A stretch of 64,000 bases of DNA from Ganoderma boninense (taxonomy: Eukaryota; Basidiomycota; Agaricomycetes; Polyporales; Polyporaceae). Positions 22,675 through 37,713 of the stretch are shown here, piece by piece (the stretch's first letter is position 1; every line of letters begins with the position of its first letter). The notes under the pieces were generated by a model. That model did no database searches. It saw nothing but the letters and a program-made list of their open reading frames with translations, and was not told the DNA's origin. Location of the stretch: NCBI GenBank assembly GCA_002900995.3, contig CM035312.1, positions 3,306,602 to 3,370,601 on the forward strand. The letters run 5' to 3'. A program made the position numbers and the translations under genes.

Positions 22675-23737
22675 ATGTACGAGGTGAGCGAGGCAGACAT
22701 CCAGCGCATCCTCGAGCACCACCGCGGGACACGTACCGCCATCGCGGAGTGCTCCCAGATCAAACAGCATGGCTTCGAGTATGTGCCTCATCGCCGTCCG
22801 AGAGCGTCGATCTAATCATGAATGCAGCGCATTTACCTCGACTCGGATGTTCTTCGCCCGCGTCGATGACGGTACATCGTACATCCTGAAGACGGCCGTG
22901 CCGAGCCTCCTATCTGAATCCTATCTGCCCAACTCGCTCGAAACGGAGCACGCCCTCCTCAAACTCATTGCCTCCCAATCCGACATCCCCACACCCACAA
23001 TCATCGCCTTCGATCCCTCCACATCACTCGTCCCATTCCGATACCTCCTCCTCGCCCACCCGGGCGGAGTCCCCCTTGCCCTCGCCCGGGCCTCAGGAAA
23101 GCTCTCCGCACGCCAAGAAGCCCTCCTCGACCTCCGCCTCGGCTCGCACCTCAAGCTGCTACACGAGCGCGTCCAGAACGACTGGTTCGGCCTCCCGTCG
23201 CAGGCCGCTAACGAGCTTTACTCCTGGCAGGAAGCGTTCACGCTGCTCCTTGAGACGATCCTCGAGGACGCGCACGGCGCCGAGGTCAAGCTCCCGTACG
23301 AGGACTTGCGTCGCTACCTGTCGCGCGCGATCGGGTTCTTCCTATTTGACGACTGCGAAGTCCCATCACTTGTATCCTTTGCGGGGGACGAGCACTCGAC
23401 ATTCGTCGACTTTGACTTGGGGAAGGGAACCCCAGAGGACGAAGAGGTTCGGATCACCTCATTCACGTCTGTAGGGCATGCGCTATGGGGCGATCCGCTG
23501 CTGGAGACGATGTTCCTCGACCCCAGCGCGGCGTTCGTGGAAGGGTATGGGGGACCGCTGATCGTGTTTGCGCGGCAGAAGACGAAGCGGCTATGGTACA
23601 CGCTGTTCCTCTCGCTGGTCGTGCTCGTGCAGGCGAAGCAGCTGGGACTGGACGAGGCGGAGCACGAGAAGGTGCGGTGGGCGAAGGAGACGGTGGAGAA
23701 GTGCGTTGAGGGGCTCAAGGATGCTCCGTGCTACTGA
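22675..23737 (+). CDS. APH/choline-kinase-like phosphotransferase family protein
   Basis: Two exons (22675..22778, 22828..23737), about 337 residues. The N-lobe has SFIDDGTS-type strand VDDGTSYILKTAVPS, with Lys in a beta-3-like position, and ETEHALLKLIASQSDIPTPTII, typical of fungal APH-type small-molecule kinases. The middle has LGSHLKLLHERVQNDWFGLPS, and the C-lobe has FVDFDLGKG followed by WGDPLLETMF, matching the D-F-D/E and GDPLLE motifs. The usual catalytic H-G-D-x-x-x-x-N loop is not visible: the equivalent segment reads VSFAGDEHSTFVDFD. Catalytic activity is therefore doubtful, and the substrate is unknown. A broken copy of the middle of this gene is at 8697-9035. Confidence 0.68.
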
Positions 23738-25340
23738 GTGAGCGAGATTCCTAATCTGCAGGAGATTAACTGACAAGTCATCGCCTAGGTGCAAGGTTGC
23801 GCATGTATAGAAGTCTAAAAGAGGCCATTTATCTGCACAGGCCTTGCAATCCGGCATAAATGCCTCTTTCGTCGATTGCGGTGATAAGTCCGGTAAGCAT
23901 CCCTCTTCTCGCCATGACTTTGTACCACTAGTAGTTGGAGTCTGAGCGACTGTCTTGAGATTCGACGACGCGGCGGCACGTTGGTCCTTGCTCACCCTTC
24001 TGGTGGGCCCAAATCTGACCTCGTTCAGCTTTGCTGTTACTCGCTGGTCGTGTTGGAATTCTCCATGTGACACCCTTCCCCTAGCCTTGGTCGTTTGCGA
24101 CGCAGAACGCTGGGCGTCGGGGATAACCTACCGGTGGATAGCAGTACGGTAAACTTCAACATACCTTGTCGACGCATCCGTTTGAGGTGGGTGCCTTCTG
24201 TTTCCCTTATCTACTAGCCGCGAGTCGACATCTTACTTGCCCACTTTCCACTCTTGCATGCATCGATAGACTATCTGGTTCCAGCTCAAGCTTATGGCTA
24301 GTGCGTTTTCGAATATTTCCCGAGCCGCTCTGCAAACATAACTTCCTGGAGTCAGACATGCAACCAACACACAACTGTCATATCCCCTTTTCTTGGGCGT
24401 CCTATCCTCGTCAATGGCTTATTTGGAGGATCCGAGCTACTATGCCTAAGCCTGCGCTCTGCGGAACAGACATCGACATTTTGCGGGGTCTTGAAGGGCT
24501 TCCCTTGCGGCGCCTCCTGACGGATCGCGGGTCAGCGCGGTCGACAACACCGAGCGAACCTCTGCCCTCGCTCTGGCTACCCATACGATGCATGGATCGT
24601 CGGGGCCCTTTCGCGGGCTGGCCCATCATCTTGGTGAATTTCCAGGCGATATCTGTCTTCCGAGCGCGTTGTCATGAACAACAGGCTCCGGTCGGTGCCT
24701 CACGCGCACAATCTATCCGACTTCTCTTGGATTGACTCGCAGCTTACCACTACCGTGCACGGCAGCAGCGTGCCACTACAGCCGTATTTTGTTCAACGGA
24801 GGGGCCAAGCCGGATGCCAACCGACGTGTTGTGGCTCTCTCAAGAGCCTCGAGGAATAACGATGCGAGTGGGCAGTCCTGGGGTTCGAGACATCAGACTA
24901 CGGCACAGCCAGGAAATGTACGTGTTGTCGTTCTTCACGTCGGAGCAGCGGACTATCCGGTTCGAGAATGAAACTCACAAGTGGTCCTAGTAGAGCCGTG
25001 GCACCTCTTCCCCGTGAGACTTCAACTAGGTGCCGGTAAAAAGTTGGTTGAAGGCGACAGTGTGGTCTAAGGCCGAACCTTGGACACTTTTGTGATGCAG
25101 GATGCCCTCACTCCCAAGGTCCGCAATTCTTTTCTCAGAGATATGCTGCCACTGACCTTTAACTTCCATCCGCCTCCATGGTCGTACTATAACGTCGCCC
25201 GACCCGTTTCCTGAAGTGCTCGAAAAGGTCTTTGAAATGGCTTGCTTCCCACTCCTCCCCGTTCCGGAACGTGCATCTTGTCAGGACTGACGCGTCGTCT
25301 AGGCCCCATCACCGTCCATCGGGCTCGGTAAGGGTCAACG
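23738..25340. other. Long intergenic stretch, no gene supported
   Basis: Frames such as 24166-24735 (+) are open but featureless. This interval is longer than the corresponding 1.1-kb spacing between the kinase fragment and hemopexin gene A in the inverted copy, so one copy has gained or the other lost sequence here. Confidence 0.45.
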
Positions 25341-25344
25341 CTGC

Positions 25345-25730
25345 TTAGCGTCGAAAGCTCAGTCACGCACTGTCCGTGTTCGCCATGATCGTTAGCCAAC
25401 GGGTGTGCACTAGTACTTCTAGTCGTCAAGTGCCCTTCCAGTCATCGAATGCACTTCTAGTTCAAGCTCAACGTGTTCCGGTCACAGTGAAAGTCCCTCT
25501 GAGTGTCAAGAAGCGTCGAAAGTTTAGTCACCCATGATCCGAGTTCGCGACGATCCTCAGCCAAAGTGAGTACACTTCAAGTCATCGAATGCATTTCCTG
25601 CTATCGAGTGTTCCAGTCTTCGATTACACTTCCATCGTAGAATGCACCACTTCCAGTCGTGGCTCAACGGGTCCCGGTTACAATGAAAATACCCCCGAAC
25701 GTCAAGAAGCCCCGAAAGTTCAGTCACGCA
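25345..25730 (+). repeat. Degenerate tandem repeats in the hemopexin B promoter
   Basis: Units of about 165-195 nt are recognisable from the anchors GCGTCGAAAGCTCAGTCACG (25348), GCGTCGAAAGTTTAGTCACC (25513) and a related GCCCCGAAAGTTCAGTCACG near 25709. Between them are repeated pieces such as AGTCATCGAATGCA (25440s and 25575) and GTCACAGTGAAAGT/GTTACAATGAAAAT. The third unit ends about 45 nt before the TATA box. The shared core GTCAAGAAGCGTCGAA also occurs upstream of hemopexin A. Confidence 0.65.
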
Positions 25731-25755
25731 ATGCATCTTCACCCATAATGTCAAG

Positions 25756-25763
25756 TATATAAA
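25756..25763 (+). promoter_or_regulatory. TATA box of hemopexin gene B
   Basis: TATATAAA, 108 nt before the ATG at 25872, in the same AAGTATATAAAC context as at the paralogue. Confidence 0.72.
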
Positions 25764-25871
25764 CTCACGGCTGGACGAGCAAACTCATCCGCCCTCAAGT
25801 CTCCGCTGCGACTTGTCCAACGGGTAGATCTCGACCACTTCTAACTCTTCTCGCCTTCCACCACTATCATC

Positions 25872-27008
25872 ATGTCGCATCTCTTGACGGCTGCCCAGAT
25901 GAACGCGCGGTACCATGAGCAGGAGGAGTACGCCAAGATATTTCTGCAGCATGCCCAGCAGATCGCCGCAAATGATCCACAGCATAGACGCACTGACGAA
26001 GTCCGGCGCCTCCTGGCTGAAACGCTCCGCGCCGCCGCAGAGTACGATTGCCCAACTTGTGCTTCCACGCCCCTCCGCTGACACACTCCGCACAGGGCTC
26101 GACGCTTGCGCCGCGACATTGAGCAGCACTACCCGGGTACCGACGTCGGTCACGACCGGGCAATCGACTGGGTGCACGACAACCTCATCGTGCCCGCCCG
26201 GGCGCTGCTCGACAGGCTCCACATCATCTACGACCCGGAGTGGACGATGAAGCGGTGCCGGCCGTTCAGCAATTACTCGCACTACCACCGCGAGCGGCGC
26301 AGCGCCGACGGCCTCTTCGACGACCACTGCGAGCCAGCGCGTGCGTGCGTGATCGACCCGGGCAACACCAAGCATGTGTACTTCTTCGCCGACGTCGCGA
26401 CCGTGATCATCGATCCGCGCCCTGGCAGCACCCACGACACCATCGTGGAGAAGCCGACCGCGATCATCAAACGCTGGTCGTGCCTCATCGCGGCAGACAT
26501 GTTCACGATCGACGCTGCCCTTCCGAACCCGGCCAACCACCACGAGGTGTACTTCTTCAGCGGGTCGCTCTACGCTCTCGTGGACATCTTCAAGGACAAG
26601 ATCGTCAACGGTCCGAAGACCATCATAGACGAGTGGCCGTCGCTCCGGGCGGCCGGGTTCAGCATGATCGACGCCATACTCCCGAACCCGGATAACTCGC
26701 ACGAAGCCTACTTTTTCAGCGACAGGTTGTACGCCCTCGTCCGCTTCACGCCGGGAAAGGTCGACGACCACATCGTGAACGGTCCGAAGGTGATCTCGAA
26801 CGAGTGGGCGTCGCTCCGCGCGGCCGGGTTCGACTACGTCGACTCCGCGATCCCCAACCCGGCCAATCACAAGGAGGCCTACTTTTTCCGCGGCTCCGAC
26901 TACGTGCTGGTCTCCATCCGCCCTGGCACGAACGACGACCACGTCATCAATGGGCCGAAGCCGGTTTACACCGAGTGGCCTTCGTTGCGCAAGGCCTCGT
27001 TCTATTGA
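25872..27008 (+). CDS. Hemopexin-repeat protein B
   Basis: join(25872..26041,26096..27008), 360 residues, paralogous along its whole length to the protein at 6464-7603, with the intron in the identical codon. N-terminus MSHLLTAAQMNARYHEQEEY; conserved region RRDIEQHYPGTDVGHDRAID and a Cys/His patch (RCRPFSNYSHYHRERRSADG). Then four hemopexin-type repeats, each with NGPK-type turns, EWPSLRAAGF and AYFF strands. The most likely fold is a four-bladed propeller after a helical N-terminal domain that I do not recognise. Divergence from copy A is spread over the repeats without frame damage, suggesting both are maintained. No signal peptide. Possible roles include ligand or lectin-like binding; this is inference from the fold only. 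Confidence 0.86.
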
Positions 27009-28275
27009 GTGGTAAGTCCATCGTTAGGTATCAGTGTTGTGGATATGTTGCTGAAGGACTTGCCATCTGTCAGGGTTGTAGACTCTGCACGACATAGCGC
27101 GAAGAATCGTATACATTTCGTTCACTCTCAAAGATCCATTCCCCAGTGACCTGTGTAGGATGAACGTAACAATTTGGATGCACTTGAATATTTCTTCGAA
27201 TCCCTGGGGCCAACGAGACCAGAATTATCTAGCTTGTACGGTACCTATCTAGCAGTACCCGAGAGTCTCTTGAAGTTTATGTATAAACGTGTATATATGT
27301 CCCCCTTTCATAGCCGCAGAACAATCGAATCATCGTCTATGATGCAGAACCCCCGCGTGCACTACTCGTGCACGGCGGCGAACCCGCAGTTCCGGTCGTT
27401 CGTCATCCTCTCGCGGCTCTGTACCGACGAGCTCTCACCTGTCCTGAAATCCTCGCTTTTCAAGTCAGTGATATCCTATTCAAGCTAGCCTGTGGTGAGT
27501 TCAGTGTACCTCCCAGCTTCAGGGCCTACCGGTAACGCGCTTGAGTCGGACATCCTCCCGGCACTCCCCTCCCTCTCACATCTGCTCCTTCTGGGCGAAA
27601 CGTACACATACTTCCGTTCGATCGGATACGAGGTGTGCGGCTGGGGCATCAATGCATCAAGTCGTGGGGCATATTGCGCGCCAGAGCTGGCTCGGCGCTC
27701 AGGCTCAGGCTCGGGCGCGAGCGCGGAAGATATTGCTCCGCGGGCACAGGGCGTCGAAATGGATGAGGTGAGCGAGTCGGGGAGCAGGGCGGTTACCAAG
27801 AGGGAGGGGATGAATGTGTTCCACCTTCCTGGACGTGATGCCTAACCTCCTTGTGTGAGACTGACTGAATTGGACGTGGATTTTTGTTTTCGTACTCATA
27901 GTCACGGCGGAATCCTTTAAGGACCGCCAACTTTGGGCAGGGATTGACCACAGTGTAATATGCGTAACAGTAGGACGTTTTCAATGATGACTTGTTGGTC
28001 CACGGAGCGGAACGTTCAGGTATTACTGTGTGAGCCGAACCTCTTTCCCATCGAGTCGACAGTCGCAGCCTGAATATGCGATGTCTCGAACATGCGCTTC
28101 TTCTCTTCAACTCCCGAGGCCGATCCGGGAATCTGCAGTCACCATTTCCTGACATGGTGGATGACAATATTTCCTGCATCCCTACAAATACTAATGGAAA
28201 ACACCAACATCGACTTCACGGCGAACGCCAATGCCACTGACATATTGCCCTTGTGGCCTCTCCGAGCCACGGCTT
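27009..28275. other. 3' flank of hemopexin B and intergenic
   Basis: 27009-27345 is the plus-strand partner of 6463-6150, the outer edge of the inverted duplication. After about 27345 homology stops. A short segment near 27740-27840 resembles 39960-40065 (listed under findings). No gene is called. Confidence 0.55.
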
Positions 28276-32183
<3,908 letters not shown>

Positions 32184-32731
32184 ATGCCTATCACTCTACC
32201 TGCACCTTTGCCGGTAAGAATATCAGAGTCATCCCACTGTTGGACAGCCTCGTCAGTGGTCACTCATTTTCCTTATTCAGTATGTTCTCTGCCGCGCCGC
32301 CATCGCTGTCGCTGACGCAATAGTGCTTCTCGCACGCCGCCTCCCCCAGACCCAGTCCCATCCACATTCCAGCGACATCCTCACTGCCCCAGCTTGTCAG
32401 GCTGTTGCCAAAGACCACGCCGTCGCGTCACTGCATCACACATATGTCCGCTACCAGATGTCTTCTCGGGATTACTGGAGGGAACCGAGTCACCCGGGTG
32501 TGGTCACGGTGCCACCGCACGCTCGGGAAGGTCTTCACCTGGCAGATTCATATGCCCTGCGTGCGCGACGGCCACAAGATTCTCGCGCGCCGGCCACCAG
32601 TATGTAATCGCGGATCCGACGGCGATGGCAGGCAATGCCTGATGCCTGACGCCTGGTACGCCGCCGGACAGTATTCGTCAGCAATTTCTCAAGACCAGAA
32701 AGGCAAACTTCGCACCGCGATAGTCCGATAG
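32184..32731 (+). pseudogene. Possible ICMT-like methyltransferase relic
   Basis: A first exon MPITLPAPLP (32184-32213) with donor GTAAGA, an acceptor TTCAG near 32280 and a hydrophobic YVLCRAAIAVADAIVLL suggest a membrane protein start. In another frame further on, GGNRVTRVWSRCHRTLGKVF, followed by TWQIHM and DGHKIL, resembles the R-x-x-C-Y-R-T-L-G-R-x-F-T-F-x-(x)n-D-H-K-L motif of isoprenylcysteine O-methyltransferase-like proteins. The downstream RHPSY/substrate-binding motifs are absent and the frames do not join. Either a decayed gene or a chance resemblance; moderate to low confidence. Confidence 0.35.
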
Positions 32732-33274
32732 CGAGCATGCTACGGGCGAGTCGCGAAGCGGGGGCGTTCTACGCATCGCAGGCCCAACATCGCCTGTTGG
32801 CATCTGGTTCTCTGTCAAGACTCGCAGCCAGTGGAGATCCAACGTTTAGTCGGGTGGATGGAACGAGTCTACGCTCACCTTCCAGAGCCAGGCGGCACGG
32901 GACCCGTCTCCTTGAGAGATCGTCCACAGTCACTGCTGCTCGATGTGAGCGTCGATGGTTCCGTTTCGAATGCATACTGCCGATGAGCGCGGGGCCCCGC
33001 TGACAGTTGCAGAGCGTTGCCAGCGTCGGAGGTGCACAGGGAAAAAGATGGGCCCGTCTCTGGGTCTGGGGTCAAAATTACTAGGACTCGGCTCAGCATG
33101 CATATACACATCGCGATATGGCTGCCGTCTCCTCGCCGGTACCGTGACGTGCAGTGCATTCCGACCCGCATACATACACCACAAACCGCTCGAGTACACA
33201 ACAACTACATGATGCCCTCCGCCTGCAACCTTCTGCGCACACTGTTAATACAAGCTAGGTGTGAGATGCGATGC
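32732..33274. other. Intergenic, no gene seen
   Basis: No supported feature. Confidence 0.45.
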
Positions 33275-34522
33275 TCAATCAACGTCGACGGGGTTCCAGG
33301 TGATCGTGCCGTCCTTCCCGCGGTCGAGCGCGTCGATGGCGGCGACGTCCCCCGCGCTCAGCTCGAAGTCATACACGTCCGCGTTGCTCGCCACGCGCGC
33401 CGGGTCCGCGGACTTTGGCAGGGGAGCGAACCCGCGCTGCAGCGACCACCGGACGAGGACCTGGGCCGGCGACTTGTTGTGCTGTTCAGGGCGCGGGTTT
33501 CAGTAGTACGCGAGCCAATTGCGAGAACTTGAAAGGGGGGGGGAGCACATATGTACCTTCTTCGCGACCTCGAGGATCGCGGGGATGTCCCACTGCGCGC
33601 GCATGAGCGGCGCATACGCCTCGACGACGATGCCGTGCTTCTTGCAGTAGTCCACGATCGGCTTCTGCTGGTTCAAGGGGTGGAGCTGCAGAAGGGCCGC
33701 CGTGGACCGCGGGATTCAGCAACCTCAAGTTGTGAGAGAGACCATGGAGATAGCGCACCTCGATCTGGTTTACATCCGGGAGCTCCAGTCCGGCCTCCCG
33801 GATCTCTTCGAGATGCTTCACCCCGCTGTCAGCGCCAGTTACACGACGTCAGGTCCGAGTCGTGGCAGCAAACAGAGACTGGGAAAGCTGACTAGTTGGA
33901 GACGCCGACGGCGCGGACCTTGCCCGCCTTCTTCGCGTCGACGAGGCCCCGCCACGCGGCGAGTCGGACATGGCGCTGTGGACGAGCATGTAGTCAAGGT
34001 AGTCGAGCCCGAGGTTCGCGAGCGAGTCGTCCACCGCCGCGAGCGCCTTCTCGTACCCGTGCTCGTCGTTCTGGATCTTCGACGCTGCGCGGACGCGCGA
34101 GCCATCATCTCAGTTCTGCGGGACTGACTCCTCGCCATGTGGATGGCTGGAGGAAAGCTGAGGACGCACTGATGTATATCTCGCCGCGCGGGACGCCGCT
34201 CTCGCGGACGGCCTCGCCCACCTGGGCTTCGTTGCCGTACATGCGGGCGGAGTCGATGTGTCTGCGGCGGCGTCAGCATGGCGTCCCCACGTCATGTATG
34301 TGTGTGGGCACTGGGATGCCCGTACCGGTAGCCGGCTTTCAAAGCTGCCAGACATGCTGGCTTGGCGTCGTTGTTGAGGTAGACGCCGAGGCCGAGGAGA
34401 GGGAGCTCGTACCCTGCAGAGTCCAGACAGCGGGATGAGAAACAGCCAGGTCGTGACGGTGAGGCACTCGACTCACCGGAGCGTAGGCGCACTGTCGTAT
34501 CGATGGCGAGGGGGGACGTCAT
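33275..34522 (-). CDS. Aldo-keto reductase with an apparent frameshift after the catalytic His
   Basis: Spliced protein: [58 protein letters not shown] (catalytic Asp and Tyr), [17 protein letters not shown] (Lys), [17 protein letters not shown] (His), [73 protein letters not shown], and end TWNPVDVD. All four AKR tetrad residues are present, so a cytosolic NADPH-dependent carbonyl reductase is expected. Near 33950-33965 the frame changes: the upstream exon reads [11 protein letters not shown], but the conserved WRGLVDAKK continues one base earlier, and several residues that normally separate them are missing. This is a small deletion or an assembly error. An in-frame ATG 11 codons upstream (34555) is an alternative start. 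Confidence 0.78.
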
Positions 34523-35485
34523 GGCGCGGAGAGATTTGCTTGCGCTGGTAAACACGGTAGGGGAACGTTAGCAGGTTGCTCACGGGGCGTTCCCATCCTT
34601 GGACGCATATATACCACGAACTCAGTCACGAGGTCATACGGAAAGATGTTGCGAATCTAGAACTGTGCCACATCGATGGTTCGAAGTCGGTCTTGAATTG
34701 ACTGGAAGGGTTGAATGGTTCGCCTTCGAAAGAGTGCAGTACGCCATTCGCCCTGTTGCTGAGAGCCTGCCATGCCAGTGACTGGGACTGCTGGTAGGTC
34801 AAGAGGACAGTACAATCACGAATCCCGCCGTCCTCGAGATCACTCCCCAATATTTGTGGATCGCATAAATGAGGTTGCATAGATAGCCGTCGGATTTGAG
34901 GGTTATGGAGGTCGAGGACTTGGAAGTTGGCACTAGTAGTAGTACTGGCAGGAGACTTCAAAGCCGCGGGTACCGGTACGTACCGGGAGGCGGCGGCGGT
35001 TGCCGAGACCCGGCGCCTCATGAACGTGTCTGGGCGCTATCACTTTCCGTGCTCAGTCTTGCCTCACCAACCTCTTCCAATGCTCTCCAGGCAACGCGCA
35101 GACGATGGCTCGCCTCAACACAACACTGGTTACAGAAAATATCGGCTCTTGATAACACGTTTGATATTGCCTTCCCTACCGAAAAGGCCCTGGAAGGCTC
35201 GTAGTACTCGGATGACCAGGCGGACCGTGCTGCCAGTGGCATTGGGACGCCTTCGAGAGGCGTTTCCGTAGGCAATACTGGTGCCAAAATCGACTTCTTC
35301 CCGGGGAGCTTGACACCCTACCGTATGGGATCCAATCTTTCCACAGGTACGTGTTCTCGCTCGGTTCTTGCTGCCCGCTGGATAATGTCGTAGACCTCAT
35401 ACGTGTCTTCCTCTCCGCGTCCCTCCGAGTCGTGACCAATGTCCCCCCCCTCCCCTCCAGGCAACTCTCGTCGCCACCACTGGTC
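34523..35485. other. Intergenic, no gene seen
   Basis: Several short frames on both strands (for example 34927-35271) show no motif or splice support. Confidence 0.45.
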
Positions 35486-36680
35486 ATGGACAGCTTCAAG
35501 ATCAAGGGCACAGTCATCGCACAGGGGTCCGTCCGGAGACGCATACACTGCTGCGCTCCGGCGTGACTCCGACCTCTCGTTGTTCCCTGCTGGGTACGTC
35601 GTACAGCTTGTTGCCTACATCAATATCCTTGCCTATGCGTCAAACTCCCTCCGTCAAGATCGCTGTCGAGGGCGGCGGCCTGGACGAGCTCCCGTGGGTG
35701 CGCTGGGCGTTGTCATCGACCTCCGCAACTTAAACAAGGTTGTCCTCGCTGACGACGAGAAGTCCATCTGCGTCCATGGCGGAGCTTATTGGGGCGACGT
35801 ATACGGGGTCACTTCGAAGGCACAGGTGGACGTTGTCTTCGCCTTCCGGTCGACATGATCTTGGCCAGTATTTCAGCAAGTGCGTCTAGATCGTCTTACC
35901 GTTTTCCACCCTCATGCGTTGTAGGATGAAAGAAGACGCAGACAGCAAGGGAGCAGTTCACGACGAGGTTTCTCCAGGCCCGCCCCCGCCCCACGCCCCA
36001 CGCTTCAAGGTCTCCCAGCGTTTTGCACTACCAGTGGGCACTGCGCCCACACCAACCCCGACACGTACACGGCGACCCTTTCGTATGCGGCATACGTGGC
36101 GACGGCTTACCATCCGTGGCACGCTGTTCTCCAACCTCGCCCTCCCGCCCTCCGCCCTCCTCAAGGCCATCTGGGACAAGTGGCCATGGGTGGCGTTCAC
36201 GTCGCACGGAGAGCGAGGAGGTGCGCGGCTCAGGCGTGCTCTGGGACTTGAAGCTTGACGCCTCCCGACGAAATGGCTGAGCGCTGAGGTGCCGTCGGGC
36301 GACACCACCCTCAACTTCAAGCGACGGCCGCACTACTTACCTTACTGGATGGCGGTGCAGGGGAGCTGCGTTGCGATCTCGGCAATCTGGCCTGCTGTCG
36401 CGGCTATGCCAGCCTCCAGGGTCGACGCGCTGGCGGCCCTTGGGTGTGTGTTTGTGTTGTAGGTCCACGACGGACACGGCGTCTCTCGCGCGGTTTGTGC
36501 GCGGGAAGGGCGCTGAGCTCGCTGGGGAGTTCCTCAATATGTACCAGGGCGACGAGAAGCCCGAGGGTGTCTTTGGCGAGAACCTCATGCGTCTCTGCGA
36601 GGTCAAGGCGAGTATACGACCCGAAGAATGTCTGGAGCAATGGGGTCTCGCATTGTGTTCTTGGCGGAATGAGAGGATGT
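35486..36680 (+). pseudogene. Relic of a berberine-bridge-type FAD-linked oxidase
   Basis: Pieces in order: MDSFKIKGTVIAQ, then in another frame GPSGDAYTAALRRDSDLSLF, VVIDLRNLNKVVLADDEKSI, GGAYWGDVY (FAD domain of the GOOX/BBE family), DTYTATLSYAAY, FVRGKGAELAGEFLNMYQG, PEGVFGENLMRLCEVK and YDPKNVWSNG (the C-terminal berberine-bridge motif Y-D-P-x-N-V-F/W). The usual GGGH segment carrying the covalent-FAD His reads VEGGGLDEL, the His being lost in a deletion. The NAD/FAD middle with GGG-G-x-L-x-x-x-G is missing. At least four frame changes and large deletions make this non-functional. The intact enzyme would oxidise oligosaccharides or small alcohols with O2. Confidence 0.75.
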
Positions 36681-37713
36681 TTCAGCTTCGCCCTGTCCTG
36701 TCGTGTTGCTCCTACCGATTTCTGCACTGTGCTGCGTCTGACTAGGTCTGTCGGCTGCCTGAAGTGTAACTGCGTGCACAGGCTTTGTAACTGCTGCGAA
36801 GGACAGCTACGGTCTCTGACAAGCTGGGCCTGTCGATGTTGCAGCTTCCATGTCCCAATTGACTGAAATTCTTGTTCGGAATGCCCGACTGTCCATCTAT
36901 CTGATAACGAACATCTGGACCTGTCCCAAGGCAGTCATGTTTGCATGGAAGCTGCCCGTCGGCGTAATTCGGTGAGTGCCTGAACTTTGCTTGGCCCCAC
37001 TGTTCGCATGCCTGTCTCGACTCGGACACCTCGATCCGGATAGACACACAGATCTACTCAGGCACTACGATGATGATCAATCTTCCACCGGGAGATTACG
37101 GTTCTCTGTCGATTCTTGTCGCAACGGCATTCTTGAGCTCACGGGATGGGAGGGTAGACTGCTGGATGCAAGTCTGCATTCTCACCGACGTCTTTAAATT
37201 TCTCCCATCACCGGCACGCGGAAATTGGCAGGCCCGTGACGGTCTTCGCCACAATTCGGTCCCTAGGATCGGTGACGCTCTACCACCGTTGGCACCTGCG
37301 ACATCTGACGGACGGATATGCGTCCGGAGCCGATAGCCACGACTGCGAAAGTGATTTGCCATAGAGGGAGCTTGTGACAAAGGCGGTGTTCTCGCGGGTG
37401 TGGTGGGGGACCGCGCGCCACAACGCGTCGTGGCTTTGACATCGTCTTACAGATTCATCACTCAATCTTTCGCGTTCTACAGGCGAGTGCCAAGGGCGGA
37501 GCGCAACCGTCTACTTATTTAGTGGCCATGGGCGGATGGACGCCGTAGGACGACCAAGTGAGGCGCGATCATCCTTCCTGTCCATTCTCCAACACGGTGC
37601 CATTGCGCACTCCTCCGTCTCGCTCCTTCGCTAGTCCACCTTGCCGACCTTTTTCTCCTCTTCCCCCTCCATCAAACACCGCGCACACTTCGCCTGAGCA
37701 GCGTCCCAGTCAC
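36681..37713. other. Intergenic, no gene supported
   Basis: Short frames only; the last 150 nt are pyrimidine-rich (CTCC runs), as is common just upstream of basidiomycete start codons. Confidence 0.5.

Noticed and set aside
24166..24735. 189-codon plus-strand frame
   Set aside because: No motif, no splice support, and the composition does not look coding compared with neighbours.
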